A program made the translations under genes and the position numbers. The notes under the pieces are model-generated. The model was not told where the DNA came from. It saw only the letters and a program-made list of their open reading frames with translations, and searched no databases. From an uncultured bacterium (GTDB taxonomy: Bacteria > Bacillota_I > Bacilli_A > RFN20 > CAG-826): a stretch of 64,000 bases of DNA. Below are positions 44,219 to 53,360 of the stretch, piece after piece. The DNA lies in assembly GCA_949283025.1 (NCBI GenBank), contig CASDRB010000004.1, positions 98,000 through 161,999 on the forward strand. Reading direction: 5' to 3'. Numbering within the stretch: the stretch's first letter is position 1; every line of letters starts with the position of its first letter.

Positions 44219-45115
44219 ATGAATTTCCAAATATTTTTACAAATTATTTTAAATAGCCTCTTGCCAATTAGCGTTTTAGCGTTGGCAACTTTAGGCATTG
44301 TGTTGATATTTAGAACAAGCACTACTACCAATTTTGCGCAAGGTATGATTGCTACTGTTGGCACCTATGCTGCAACTATGTTGACTTTAAAAGCTGGATT
44401 GAATATTTGGCTCAGCATTTTAATTGGTGTAGTGATTGGATTTGTCATTGGATTGTTTATTGATGCGGTTATATTTAGAAGAGCTAAATACGCTAATCCT
44501 ATTGGCAAACAAATGATAACAATGGGCGTTGTTTTGCTCATCACAGGTTTGCTGCCAATTATTTTTACCGACGCTTTTACTACGCCACCAGATGGATACA
44601 AGTTTGTCGAAGGAAATGACTGGATTAATTTTTATGATGGACAAGTTGTCATGTCAAATCATGCTGTTGTTTCTGTTATTATCGCGGTCGTTATAATTGC
44701 TGCAGTATTTTTAGCTTTACGCTTTACAAAATGGGGTTTAGGCGTTAGAGCGACAGCTAGCAATGAATTAGTTAGCGGTATGATGGGCATTAATACGCAT
44801 TTGATTACTGCTTTGTCTTGGGCTATCGCTGGTGGAATTGGTACAATTGCATCATTGATGTTAGCCCCAACCACCATGATGTCTGCTGGAATGATGACAC
44901 CTATTCAAGTCAATGCTTTCTTGGCGTGTATTTTAGGCGGATTTAATTCTTTTGTCGGCCCAATTGTCGGCACTATCATCATTCCATTATTTGGCAACTT
45001 TATTGGATGGTTTGAAAGTGTATGGAAAGATATCATTATTTATGTTTTCATTTTAGTTATCATTTTAATTAGGCCATATGGCTTGTTTGGAAAGAAAATT
45101 ACAAAGAAGGTGTAG
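44219..45115 (+). CDS. livH: Liv-type ABC transporter permease (LivH)
   Basis: 298 residues, mostly hydrophobic, with about eight membrane spans. TTTNFAQGMIATVGTYAA near the front, the loop GLGVRATASNELVSGMMGIN and AWAIAGGIGTIASLM are typical of LivH permeases. The C-terminus ends with PYGLFGKK as usual. Start at ATG 44219, with GGGG just upstream inside the previous stop. Pairs with LivM. Confidence 0.9.
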   Translation: MNFQIFLQIILNSLLPISVLALATLGIVLIFRTSTTTNFAQGMIATVGTYAATMLTLKAGLNIWLSILIGVVIGFVIGLFIDAVIFRRAKYANPIGKQMITMGVVLLITGLLPIIFTDAFTTPPDGYKFVEGNDWINFYDGQVVMSNHAVVSVIIAVVIIAAVFLALRFTKWGLGVRATASNELVSGMMGINTHLITALSWAIAGGIGTIASLMLAPTTMMSAGMMTPIQVNAFLACILGGFNSFVGPIVGTIIIPLFGNFIGWFESVWKDIIIYVFILVIILIRPYGLFGKKITKKV

Positions 45116-45118
45116 CAT

Positions 45119-46207
45119 ATGGTAAATGATGTTAGAATTGAAAGAAAAAATATTGCTAGAGCAAAGCTCAATGCAGTTATTAAAAATCCTTATTTTAGTT
45201 TTCTTATTTTAGGAATTGTATTAGTTTTGATACAAATTTTACAAATGGCTGGTGTCGTCAAAGTTAGTTTTGCTAACGCTATTGGTGGCGCTATGATTTA
45301 CTCAATTGTTGGATTGGGATTTTCTATTTTGCTTGGTTATTCGGGTTTAGCAAGTTTAGGTACTGCTGGATTTGTTGGATTCGGCGCCTATTTAACTGGT
45401 TATTTCTTAAAAGAAATAGGAATCCCATACACATTCATTTTTATCATTACATTAGCTGTATCCATCATCATTGGTTTATTAGTAGGTTTTATTTCGCTTC
45501 GCATTGATGGAATGTATTTAGCTATTATTACATTAGCTTTATCTGAACTTTTAGTTACTTTATTTAAAAATTTAGAATTCACAGGACAAAGTTCAGGAAT
45601 GAGTATTGGTGGTACATTGACATTATTTAAATTTACAGCATTGGGATTTGATGGTATTAAAGTTCAAATGAAGTTTGTCTATTTCATCATTGTCGCAGCT
45701 TTAATTTTAATTATCATTCTCACTTACAACATTATTCGCTCTCCTATTGGTCGTGCGATGTTAACTATGAAAAATTCTGAAAGCGCAGCAAAAGCAATGG
45801 GAGTCAATGTTTTAAAATATCGAATTTTAGCCTTTGTTATCGCTACTGCATACGCTTTTATTGGTGGGTTCTTGTATATGGGCTATTATCGCAATTCTAA
45901 TCCAAATACATGGTCCTTGGCTTTGTCGCTTAACATTTTGGCTGCTGTCATCGTTGGTGGAAGTAAATCAATATGGGGCATAATGAGTGGAACAGTTGTC
46001 ATTTTCTCATTGAAAGCTCTAGTTTTGGATAATATACCATTATTTGTGCAATATCCTGATCTAAACCTAATTTTTAATGGACTTTTAATTATTTTGATTA
46101 TTATGTTTTATCCAGGTGGTTTAGCTAGATTGGCTGTCGATGTTAAATTTAAAACGAAAAAAATAATTCGCAAAATTAAGGAGATTAAATATGGCAAAGG
46201 TATTTAA
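45119..46207 (+). CDS. livM: Liv-type ABC transporter permease (LivM)
   Basis: 362 residues with about ten hydrophobic segments after a ~25-residue charged N-terminal extension. Family blocks: GYSGLASLGTAGFVGFGAYL, RIDGMYLAIITLALSE, SPIGRAMLTMKNSESAAKAM and GGSKSIWGIMSGTVV. GAAGGTG precedes the ATG. Its end overlaps livG by 17 bases. Confidence 0.9.
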   Translation: MVNDVRIERKNIARAKLNAVIKNPYFSFLILGIVLVLIQILQMAGVVKVSFANAIGGAMIYSIVGLGFSILLGYSGLASLGTAGFVGFGAYLTGYFLKEIGIPYTFIFIITLAVSIIIGLLVGFISLRIDGMYLAIITLALSELLVTLFKNLEFTGQSSGMSIGGTLTLFKFTALGFDGIKVQMKFVYFIIVAALILIIILTYNIIRSPIGRAMLTMKNSESAAKAMGVNVLKYRILAFVIATAYAFIGGFLYMGYYRNSNPNTWSLALSLNILAAVIVGGSKSIWGIMSGTVVIFSLKALVLDNIPLFVQYPDLNLIFNGLLIILIIMFYPGGLARLAVDVKFKTKKIIRKIKEIKYGKGI

Positions 46208-47624
46208 CGAATTGTGCGAGTTTTATTACGTCGATAAATTAGAAAAATTAGAAAACGATTTAAAAATCGAACAAGAATATCGTGAGATTTATCGTCAAAA
46301 GAAAAACGATCGAATTTTGAAAAAATTGCATCATTTCGATTTAAGATTTTCTCATAAAGTATTTCCTATGGAAATTAAATTAGGAAATGTTGAGAATTTT
46401 TACAATCAAGAATATAGAAGCGCTTATAAGAAGATTTATTTTAAAATTATGCTTTTAAAAAAAGCAGAAACACAAAAATATTTTCGTCAATCTAAAAAAC
46501 AAGTTCCAAATTTTGAACAACTTCATCTAGAAAGATGGAAATTAATCAACGACAAAGAAAAAGATTTAGCAGATCGTTTAAAAGTGCATTATGATAAATT
46601 AATTGTCAAAAATTCTTTGGATGAAAACCAAAAAAAAGATTTACAAAAACAATATGATTTATTAAATAAAAATCATCTTTTGAAACGCGATAAATTAAAA
46701 AATAAACTTGAATCTAAAACAGCTGCAAAATTGGAAACATATTTGAAAAAAAGTGATAAAAAAATTGCTAGACTTCAACAAAAAATAGCGTTAAATCACA
46801 CTAAATTGAATAATGTTAAGAAAGTGTATGACAAAGTTTTAGATGATGGAGTCGTATTAGAATTGAATCAAGTTTCCATGCATTTTGGTGGTTTGAAGGC
46901 TGTTGATCAATTGAGCTTTAAAGTGTATGATGGCGATATTTTTGGTTTGATTGGTCCAAACGGCGCTGGTAAGACAACAGTGTTTAATTGCATCACTCAA
47001 TTTTACAAGATGACTTCTGGTGAAGCCTGGTTTAATAATAATGAAAATGTTTTAGTCAAATTAAATGATTTAAAAGTTTATAATGTCATTAAACATGGAA
47101 TAGCTAGAACATTCCAAAATGTTGAATTGGCTTGGGAATTATCTATTCTTGACAATCTTAAAGTCGCTGCCCACTCACTTTATAAATCATCACTTTTTGA
47201 TCAATTTTTCCACACCAGAAAGTATTTAAAAGAAGAAGAAATAATTACCAAAAAAGCATTAGATGTGTTGGACTATTTAGATTTATCGGCATATAAGGAT
47301 GTGCCGCCACTAGGTTTGCCGTATGGTATTTTAAAAAGAATTGAATTAGCTCGAACATTGATGTCTAATCCTAAATTAATTATTCTTGATGAGCCAGCTG
47401 CTGGTTTAAACGACAAGGAGACTGCAGAATTAAGCGAATTGATTATTAAAATTAAAAATGATTACCATGCAACTATTTTCCTTGTTGAGCATGATATGGG
47501 ATTAGTTATGAACATATGCAATCGAATATGTGCGATTTCATTTGGAAAATTATTAGCGATTGGTACTCCTGAAGAAATTCAAAATAACAAAAATGTTCAA
47601 GAGGCATATTTAGGTGGTGAATAA
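46191..47624 (+). CDS. livG: Liv-type ABC ATPase (LivG) with long coiled-coil N-terminal extension
   Basis: 477 residues, about twice the usual LivG length. The ATPase starts near residue 221 (VVLELNQVSMHFGG) and is complete: Walker A GPNGAGKTT (about 254-262), signature-like LPYGILKRIELAR, Walker B LIILDEPAAGLN and the switch His in VEHDM. In front are about 220 residues very rich in Lys, Glu, Leu and Gln, with long runs of heptad-like helix and no recognised domain. The extension starts directly after a good AAGGAG, and overlaps the end of livM, so it is the translated form rather than a misread start. Confidence 0.9.
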   Translation: MAKVFNELCEFYYVDKLEKLENDLKIEQEYREIYRQKKNDRILKKLHHFDLRFSHKVFPMEIKLGNVENFYNQEYRSAYKKIYFKIMLLKKAETQKYFRQSKKQVPNFEQLHLERWKLINDKEKDLADRLKVHYDKLIVKNSLDENQKKDLQKQYDLLNKNHLLKRDKLKNKLESKTAAKLETYLKKSDKKIARLQQKIALNHTKLNNVKKVYDKVLDDGVVLELNQVSMHFGGLKAVDQLSFKVYDGDIFGLIGPNGAGKTTVFNCITQFYKMTSGEAWFNNNENVLVKLNDLKVYNVIKHGIARTFQNVELAWELSILDNLKVAAHSLYKSSLFDQFFHTRKYLKEEEIITKKALDVLDYLDLSAYKDVPPLGLPYGILKRIELARTLMSNPKLIILDEPAAGLNDKETAELSELIIKIKNDYHATIFLVEHDMGLVMNICNRICAISFGKLLAIGTPEEIQNNKNVQEAYLGGE

Positions 47625-47626
47625 TT

Positions 47627-48409
47627 ATGAATAAGGAAATATTAAGAATTGATAATCTTGTCATAAATTATGGCGCTATCACCGCATGTAAAGGTGTCAC
47701 TATTCATGTCAAAGAAGGCACAATCACTGCTTTGTTAGGCGCAAATGGTGCTGGTAAAAGTTCTTTGATACGTTCAATATCTGGAATAGTTAAAGTTAGC
47801 GGTGGAGATATTGTTTATCTTGGATCAAGCATCAAAAACCAAGCATCTTACCGAATTGCAAAAAAAGGTATTATTGCTTCACCTGAAGGACGATTAATTT
47901 TTAATGGTTTAACGGTGGAGGAAAATTTAAAAACAGGCGCTTATTCTTTAAAAGCAAAAAAAGAATTGGTGACATTGCCAGATGGAAAACAAGTTAGTAA
48001 ACGAATTAGCGCCCGTAAACAAAGAGAACAAAATTTTGAACGCGTTTATGCATTGTTTCCAGTATTAAAAGAAAGAAGGAAACAACAAGCGTCGACTTTA
48101 TCGGGCGGAGAGCAACAAATGCTTGCCATTGGCCGAGCTTTGATGGCTTCGCCAAAAGTCTTATTATTAGACGAGCCGAGTTTAGGATTAGCTCCAATCG
48201 TCGTTCAAGGGATATTTAAAACCCTATCTAAAATTAAACAAGAAGGCACAACAATTCTAATTGTTGAACAAAATGCATATCAAACCCTCAAGATTTGTGA
48301 TTATGCTTACATCATGGAACTTGGGAAAATCAAAATCGAGGGACGTGGTGAGGAATTGCTCAATAACGAAGATTTAGTTAGTGCCTACTTAGGAAAGAAA
48401 ACTAAATAA
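47627..48409 (+). CDS. livF: Liv-type ABC ATPase (LivF)
   Basis: 260 residues, with Walker A GANGAGKSS, signature LSGGEQQMLAIGRAL and Walker B LLLDEPSLGL. It has an extra ~25-residue loop after TGAYSL, with LPDGKQVSKRISARKQ, compared with ordinary LivF proteins (about 235 residues). The gene follows livG by two bases. Together with LivG, LivH, LivM and LivK it forms a complete importer. Confidence 0.9.
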   Translation: MNKEILRIDNLVINYGAITACKGVTIHVKEGTITALLGANGAGKSSLIRSISGIVKVSGGDIVYLGSSIKNQASYRIAKKGIIASPEGRLIFNGLTVEENLKTGAYSLKAKKELVTLPDGKQVSKRISARKQREQNFERVYALFPVLKERRKQQASTLSGGEQQMLAIGRALMASPKVLLLDEPSLGLAPIVVQGIFKTLSKIKQEGTTILIVEQNAYQTLKICDYAYIMELGKIKIEGRGEELLNNEDLVSAYLGKKTK

Positions 48410-48435
48410 ATTCATATTCGATAAAGGAGGTTAAC

Positions 48436-49710
48436 ATGAAAAAATTTAGTGCTTCACTCTTCTTACCGGTTATGTTACTTGCAAGTTGTAACCCAACTGG
48501 TATTACAGTTCAAGGCGTTACTGATGATGAGATTGTTATCGGTAACACTGCAGCTGTTACCGGCGCTTACGCGACAGTCGGATTGCCATTCAACGATGCT
48601 ATGAAAATTGTATTTGATAGCGTCAATCAAAGTGGAGGAATTGATGGCCGCAAAATCAAATTCGTTACCTATGATGATGGCTTTGATGCTGCAAAAGGCG
48701 TCGAATACACCACAAAATTAGTCGAAGAAGACCAAGTATTTGCTTTAGTTGGTCATTTCGGCACTCCAACAGTTAGCGCGACTATTGATTACCTAGAAGA
48801 AATGGGTGTTCCAATGGTTTATGCTGCTACTGGTATCAACCAACTTTATTATGAAAAAGATGAAGGTGGCAATATTTTAGCAGTTCAACCAATCTATAAA
48901 ACCGATGGTCGTATCATGGCTGCTCGCGCTGTCAAGACAGCTGTTTATAATGGTGCTGCATTAGGCGCCAATGATAAAGTTGGCGTCGTCTATTCAAACG
49001 ATGATGCAGGTCAATCCATTTTAGAAGGTGTCAAACAACAATTAGAACTTCTAGGTTATTCTGGCGATAAAGTTGTAATTGAACAAATTGATGCTTTGCA
49101 AACCACTAATTATGCAACGACAGTTACGAAAATGAAAACTGCAGGTGTCAAGACGATGATTGTTGCATCTAACCAAGTTCCATTTGGTGGCTTTGTTAAG
49201 GAAATGGCTACTCAAAGTTTAAATGTTCCTACATTTACATCTTATACTAATGCCGATGTTACTGTTATTGACGAAACAACATATTCGGCTGAACGTCCAA
49301 TTTTTGCCAATGCATGGTTAGATATTGTTGATGCAAATGGCGTAGGTGGATTTACTGATTCTTATTGGGAATTTGCCAATGCGATGATTGCTGCTGGCAA
49401 AACTGATTTAGCGGCCAATTCATTTGCGATGGCAGGATGGATTTCTGCACATGTCTTTATCGAAGGTTTGAATCGTGTTGCAGAAGGTGAAGAAGAATTA
49501 ACATTTGCTTCATACATTGCCGCAATGGAATCTGCTCCAATTAATATTCCGATGGGCGGAACAGTTGATTTTACTGATGGAAAACGTTGGGGAATCGATA
49601 GCATGAGTTTGACTCAATATGTTTATATTCCTGCTACAGAGGATACTCCAGCAGTTGAAAATTTCATTAAAGTCGACGGAATTAAAACAATTGATGAAAT
49701 TGTTGGTTAA
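48436..49710 (+). CDS. livK: Liv-type substrate-binding lipoprotein (LivK)
   Basis: 424 residues. The signal peptide ends in the lipobox LLASCNP, so the protein is membrane-anchored. The mature part has the type 1 periplasmic-binding layout: DDEIVIGNTAAVTGAYATVG, SGGIDGRKIKFVTYDD, VFALVGHFGTPTVSAT and VVYSNDDAGQS. An AAAGGAGG site indicates strong translation. The ligand is unknown: relatives bind branched-chain amino acids, amides, or short and aromatic carboxylates; the surrounding CoA-ester genes favour a carboxylic acid. Confidence 0.88.
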   Translation: MKKFSASLFLPVMLLASCNPTGITVQGVTDDEIVIGNTAAVTGAYATVGLPFNDAMKIVFDSVNQSGGIDGRKIKFVTYDDGFDAAKGVEYTTKLVEEDQVFALVGHFGTPTVSATIDYLEEMGVPMVYAATGINQLYYEKDEGGNILAVQPIYKTDGRIMAARAVKTAVYNGAALGANDKVGVVYSNDDAGQSILEGVKQQLELLGYSGDKVVIEQIDALQTTNYATTVTKMKTAGVKTMIVASNQVPFGGFVKEMATQSLNVPTFTSYTNADVTVIDETTYSAERPIFANAWLDIVDANGVGGFTDSYWEFANAMIAAGKTDLAANSFAMAGWISAHVFIEGLNRVAEGEEELTFASYIAAMESAPINIPMGGTVDFTDGKRWGIDSMSLTQYVYIPATEDTPAVENFIKVDGIKTIDEIVG

Positions 49711-49725
49711 TTAATAATATTTATT

Positions 49726-49756
49726 TGCCCCCGATTAATTTCGGGGGCATTATTTG
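49726..49756 (+). terminator. Stem-loop after livK (partial terminator or mRNA 3' end)
   Basis: Nine-pair GC-rich stem TGCCCCCGA/TCGGGGGCA with a TTAATT loop. The tail TTATTTGG is only weakly T-rich, so read-through into the CoA-transferase is likely; the hairpin could set a higher level for livK. Confidence 0.7.
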
Positions 49757-49765
49757 GAGGAAAAT

Positions 49766-51088
49766 ATGGAAAATTATCAAAATAAAATCATTACTGTTGA
49801 AAAAGCTTTGGAATTAGTTAAGAGTAATGATCAAATTGTGACTGGTTTAGGCAGTGCCGAGGGTCGCTTGTTTATGAGTCAACTCCACACTATCGCTGAT
49901 CGAGTTAAAAATGTTACTGTCAATAACTGTTTACCGATGGGTGTTTATGAGTTTTTTGCTAATCCTGCATATGCGGATAGCTTTAATGTCGATGGTTGGT
50001 TTTATTGTCCAAGTTTAAGAAAAGCACATAAACAAGGCAATATTTCTTTTATTCCAAATAATCTGCACTTTGCTGGAAAAAAACGTTTTGATCACATTCA
50101 TCCAAATATTTATATTGGTTTAGCTTCTTATCCTGATAAACATGGTTTTGTATCGTTATCGTTATCAAACACTTATGAAAAAGAAGCCATCAAACACGCC
50201 GATATTGTTATTTTAGAAATAAATAAAAAAGCACCAAGAACTTTCGGCGATGTTGAACTTAGTTTAAATGAAGTCGATTACTTAATCGAAGTTGATTATG
50301 ATATTCCAGAAATACCCGATGCTCCTTTTACAGAAAAAGATAAAATCATCGGAAATTACATCGCTAATGAAATTAAAGATGGCGATTGTATTCAACTTGG
50401 CATCGGTGGAATTCCAAACGCCGTTGCATCTTGTTTATATGGAAAGAAAAATTTGGGCGTCCATACCGAAATGTTAACATCAGAAATGATGAGATTGGCT
50501 AAAGCAGGTGTAATCAATGGTAAATGTAAGCAACTTTATCCTGGTAAAATGGTGGCAACATTTGCGATGGGAACAAAGGATTTATACGAATATATGGATG
50601 ATAATCCATCTATTATGATATTAGATGGTAGTTTTGTAAACGACCCTTACACGATTGCTAAAAATGATAATCAAGTTTCAATCAACACTACTTTAGAAGT
50701 CGATGTGACAGGACAATGTTGTTCCGAAAGTTTAGGCTCTATTCAATTTTCTGGAACGGGTGGACAAGCTGATACTGCTATCGGTGCTCAAATGAGCAAA
50801 AATGGAAAATCTATTATCGCTTTGTATTCTACAGCAATGGTGACTAATAAAGCGACAGGAGAAAAAGAAGAAATATCTAAGATTGTGTGTCAATTAAAAC
50901 CTGGCGCGACAGTTTCATTGTCAAGAAATGATTTAGACTACTTAGTCACTGAATATGGTATCGTGCACCTAAAAGGCACCAATATTAAAGAAAGAGTAGA
51001 AAAAATCATTTCGATTGCCCATCCTAAATTCAGAGACGCTTTATATGAAGAAGCGATTAAGCTTGGCATTATCACTAAACGAGGTTGA
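49766..51088 (+). CDS. Acyl-CoA:carboxylate CoA-transferase (butyryl/4-hydroxybutyrate type)
   Basis: 440 residues of the acetyl-CoA hydrolase/transferase family. The glutamate that takes the acyl group is Glu235 in GVHTEMLT; QLGIGGIPNAVA and the late GGQADTAIGA loop are also present. Such enzymes move CoA between acetate and butyrate, 4-hydroxybutyrate or crotonate. Start at ATG 49766, after GGAGG, in preference to an upstream TTG. No acyl-CoA ligase is in the operon, so this is the likely entry or exit step. The stop overlaps the ribosome site of the next gene. Confidence 0.87.
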   Translation: MENYQNKIITVEKALELVKSNDQIVTGLGSAEGRLFMSQLHTIADRVKNVTVNNCLPMGVYEFFANPAYADSFNVDGWFYCPSLRKAHKQGNISFIPNNLHFAGKKRFDHIHPNIYIGLASYPDKHGFVSLSLSNTYEKEAIKHADIVILEINKKAPRTFGDVELSLNEVDYLIEVDYDIPEIPDAPFTEKDKIIGNYIANEIKDGDCIQLGIGGIPNAVASCLYGKKNLGVHTEMLTSEMMRLAKAGVINGKCKQLYPGKMVATFAMGTKDLYEYMDDNPSIMILDGSFVNDPYTIAKNDNQVSINTTLEVDVTGQCCSESLGSIQFSGTGGQADTAIGAQMSKNGKSIIALYSTAMVTNKATGEKEEISKIVCQLKPGATVSLSRNDLDYLVTEYGIVHLKGTNIKERVEKIISIAHPKFRDALYEEAIKLGIITKRG

Positions 51089-51090
51089 TT

Positions 51091-51909
51091 ATGGCTTTTT
51101 TTGAATACGACAATAAAAAATTTTTCTATCAAGTGGATGGTCAAGGTGAACCACTTGTATTTTTAAACGGAATTATGATGTCCACTAGATCTTGGGATAG
51201 TTTTGTTCCAACATTAAGTGAACATAATATGTTTATTAGACTTGATTTTTTAGATCAAGGTCAATCATCAGAAGGAGACAAATTTTATACTCAAGAATAC
51301 CAATGTGAAGTTTTAAGACAACTAGTTTTACATCTCAAATTGGAAAAGATTAATATCATGGGCGTCTCCTATGGTGGAGAAGTTGCTATAATTTTTGCTA
51401 TCAAATATCCTGAATTAGTTAATCGTTTGATGTTATTTAATACTACCGCAAAAACATCTAACTGGTTGCAAGATATTGGTCGTGGGTGGAATGAAATTGG
51501 CGCAACTTTAAATGGTGAAGCATATTATAATATCACCATTCCAGTCATATATTCTCCATCTTTTTATGTTCAAAATTATGATTGGATGATGAATCGCAAA
51601 AAAATGTTGGTTGAGTTATTTTCTAATCAAGTATTTCAACATAAAATGAAAAGATTAGTGGATAGTTCTGAACAATTGGATGAAATAGATAATTTAAATA
51701 AAATTAAGGCTGAAACTTTAATTGTTAGCAGCGAATTAGATATGTTGACACCGCCCGTTGAACAACGTTTATTAGCCTCCAAGATTAGCAAATCCCACTA
51801 CCTATTTGTTCCATCGTATGGGCATGCTTTTATGTATGAAAATCCAACTTTATTCACTGCGTTGGTTTTGGGATTTGTTAATCGTAAAGATGGTAAGATT
51901 TCTATATAA
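51091..51909 (+). CDS. Alpha/beta-hydrolase
   Basis: 272 residues with the fold's triad: Ser93 in GVSYGGEVA, Asp in SSELDMLTP and His in SYGHAFM. The oxyanion region is VFLNGIMMSTRSWD. No signal peptide. It resembles small esterases or thioesterases; the substrate is unknown, but the location suggests a CoA thioester, ester or hydroxyalkanoate substrate. GAGG just before ATG 51091 comes from the end of the preceding gene. Confidence 0.8.
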   Translation: MAFFEYDNKKFFYQVDGQGEPLVFLNGIMMSTRSWDSFVPTLSEHNMFIRLDFLDQGQSSEGDKFYTQEYQCEVLRQLVLHLKLEKINIMGVSYGGEVAIIFAIKYPELVNRLMLFNTTAKTSNWLQDIGRGWNEIGATLNGEAYYNITIPVIYSPSFYVQNYDWMMNRKKMLVELFSNQVFQHKMKRLVDSSEQLDEIDNLNKIKAETLIVSSELDMLTPPVEQRLLASKISKSHYLFVPSYGHAFMYENPTLFTALVLGFVNRKDGKISI

Positions 51910-51921
51910 AGGAGTTTAAAA

Positions 51922-52818
51922 ATGTTCGATTTAAAAAAAGAATTTGTTCATTTGAATAATCAAGAAGACATCGCTTATTTAAAAATTGGCGATGGTAAAA
52001 AAATAATAATGTTTATTCACGGCAATTATTCATCATCTTGTCATTTTTTGCCTTTATTTAAAATCATGCCAAAAGATTATACGATTATTGCTCCTGATTT
52101 AAGAGGATATGGAGATTCTAGCTATAAAAATCGTTTTGATACTTTGGATGAATTGGCTTTAGACATTATAGAGTTATGCGATATTTTAAAAATTAAAAAT
52201 ATCCCAGTTTTAGGTTGGTCTTTAGGCGGTGGAGTAGCAATGAAAATTGCCGCTAAACGACCTGATATTGTTTCAAAATTAATTTTAGTTGAAGGCGCTT
52301 CCCATAAGGGGTATCCAGTCTTTAAAAAAGATTCTACCTATCACAATATATTTGGAAAAGTGTATGATACAAAAGAAGAAATGGCTCTCGACCCAGTTTT
52401 GGTTGTTCCAGCTTTAAATGCTTTTAAAACTAAAAATTTAGGTTTTTTTGAAACGATTTATACGGCGACGATGTGGAACATTTCAAAACCGGATAATCGC
52501 GAGGAGTTAAATTTATATTTAAGTGAAACTGCCAAAGAAAGATGTTTAGTCGACGCTGATTGGGCGCTATGTAATCTAAATATGTCTGGAGTGTCTAATG
52601 GATATAATAATGGCACACAAGATATTGACAAAATTTCTTGTCCTACTTTGCTGACATGGGCAAAAAAAGATTTGGTGGTATTCGAACATATGGTTAGAGA
52701 TAATTTAGAAGCGATTAAAGGATCAAAATTAGCCGTTTATGAAGATGTTGGACATAGTGTTATTACCGATATTCCCGACCAATTATTAAAAGATATTTTG
52801 GAATTTGTCAACTCATGA
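51922..52818 (+). CDS. Alpha/beta-hydrolase resembling Bacillus intracellular PHB depolymerase (PhaZ)
   Basis: 298 residues. The fold's oxyanion loop is IHGNYSSSCHFLPL, the nucleophile Ser100 is in LGWSLGGGVAMK, Asp is in AKKDLV and His in VGHSVI. Over LILVEGASHKGYPVFKKD and KTKEEMALDP-like positions (here TKEEMALDP) it closely resembles, from memory, the intracellular poly-3-hydroxybutyrate depolymerase of B. thuringiensis. No PHA synthase or phasin is visible, so the substrate may be hydroxybutyrate oligomers or another ester. AAAGGAG precedes the ATG. Its stop overlaps coaD by four bases. Confidence 0.78.
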   Translation: MFDLKKEFVHLNNQEDIAYLKIGDGKKIIMFIHGNYSSSCHFLPLFKIMPKDYTIIAPDLRGYGDSSYKNRFDTLDELALDIIELCDILKIKNIPVLGWSLGGGVAMKIAAKRPDIVSKLILVEGASHKGYPVFKKDSTYHNIFGKVYDTKEEMALDPVLVVPALNAFKTKNLGFFETIYTATMWNISKPDNREELNLYLSETAKERCLVDADWALCNLNMSGVSNGYNNGTQDIDKISCPTLLTWAKKDLVVFEHMVRDNLEAIKGSKLAVYEDVGHSVITDIPDQLLKDILEFVNS

Positions 52819-53306
52819 AAACAATAGCAGTATATCCCGGATCGTTTGATCCGATTTCTAAAGGGCATTTAGATATCATTACTCGTTCTGCTGATTTATT
52901 TGACGAACTTTATGTTTTAGTTTCGGTCAACGCTAATAAAACATATATGTTTAATGCTGATGAGCGAGTAGAGATGATTAAAAAATCCATTCCTTTTTAT
53001 CGTAAAAATATCGTTGTTTTAAAATGGAATGATTTAGTGACTAGTTTTGCTCAAAAAGTAGGAGCTAAAGTTATTATACGTGGTTTAAGAAATATTTATG
53101 ATTATCAAAATGAAATAACGCTATTTCAATATAATCGAACCATCAATAAAAATATTGAAACAATTTTAATGTTTCCAACTATTGATAATTTATTTATTTC
53201 GTCAAGCGCAATCAAAGAATTGATAAGCTATGGAGCTGACATCAGTTCATATTTACCAAACTCTATTGTTGATGATGTTATAAAAAAATTAAAAAGCAAT
53301 AATTAA
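52815..53306 (+). CDS. coaD: Phosphopantetheine adenylyltransferase
   Basis: Fourth step of CoA synthesis, joining phosphopantetheine to AMP. The 163-residue protein has the nucleotidyltransferase motif YPGSFDPISKGHL, RGLRNIYDYQNE and the ISSSAIKEL motif. It overlaps the upstream hydrolase by ATGA and is thus translated from the acyl-CoA operon mRNA, an unusual place for this housekeeping gene. Confidence 0.96.
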   Translation: MKTIAVYPGSFDPISKGHLDIITRSADLFDELYVLVSVNANKTYMFNADERVEMIKKSIPFYRKNIVVLKWNDLVTSFAQKVGAKVIIRGLRNIYDYQNEITLFQYNRTINKNIETILMFPTIDNLFISSSAIKELISYGADISSYLPNSIVDDVIKKLKSNN

Positions 53307-53360
53307 AGTGAATCAATTAGATATTCTCATCTATTAGTTTTAGTATTATCATAAAAAGTT

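Noticed and set aside
37906..53306. The acyl-CoA operon as horizontally acquired
   Set aside because: Codon use and AT-richness look like the neighbours, coaD is built into its end, and no transposon flanks it; transfer cannot be supported by eye.
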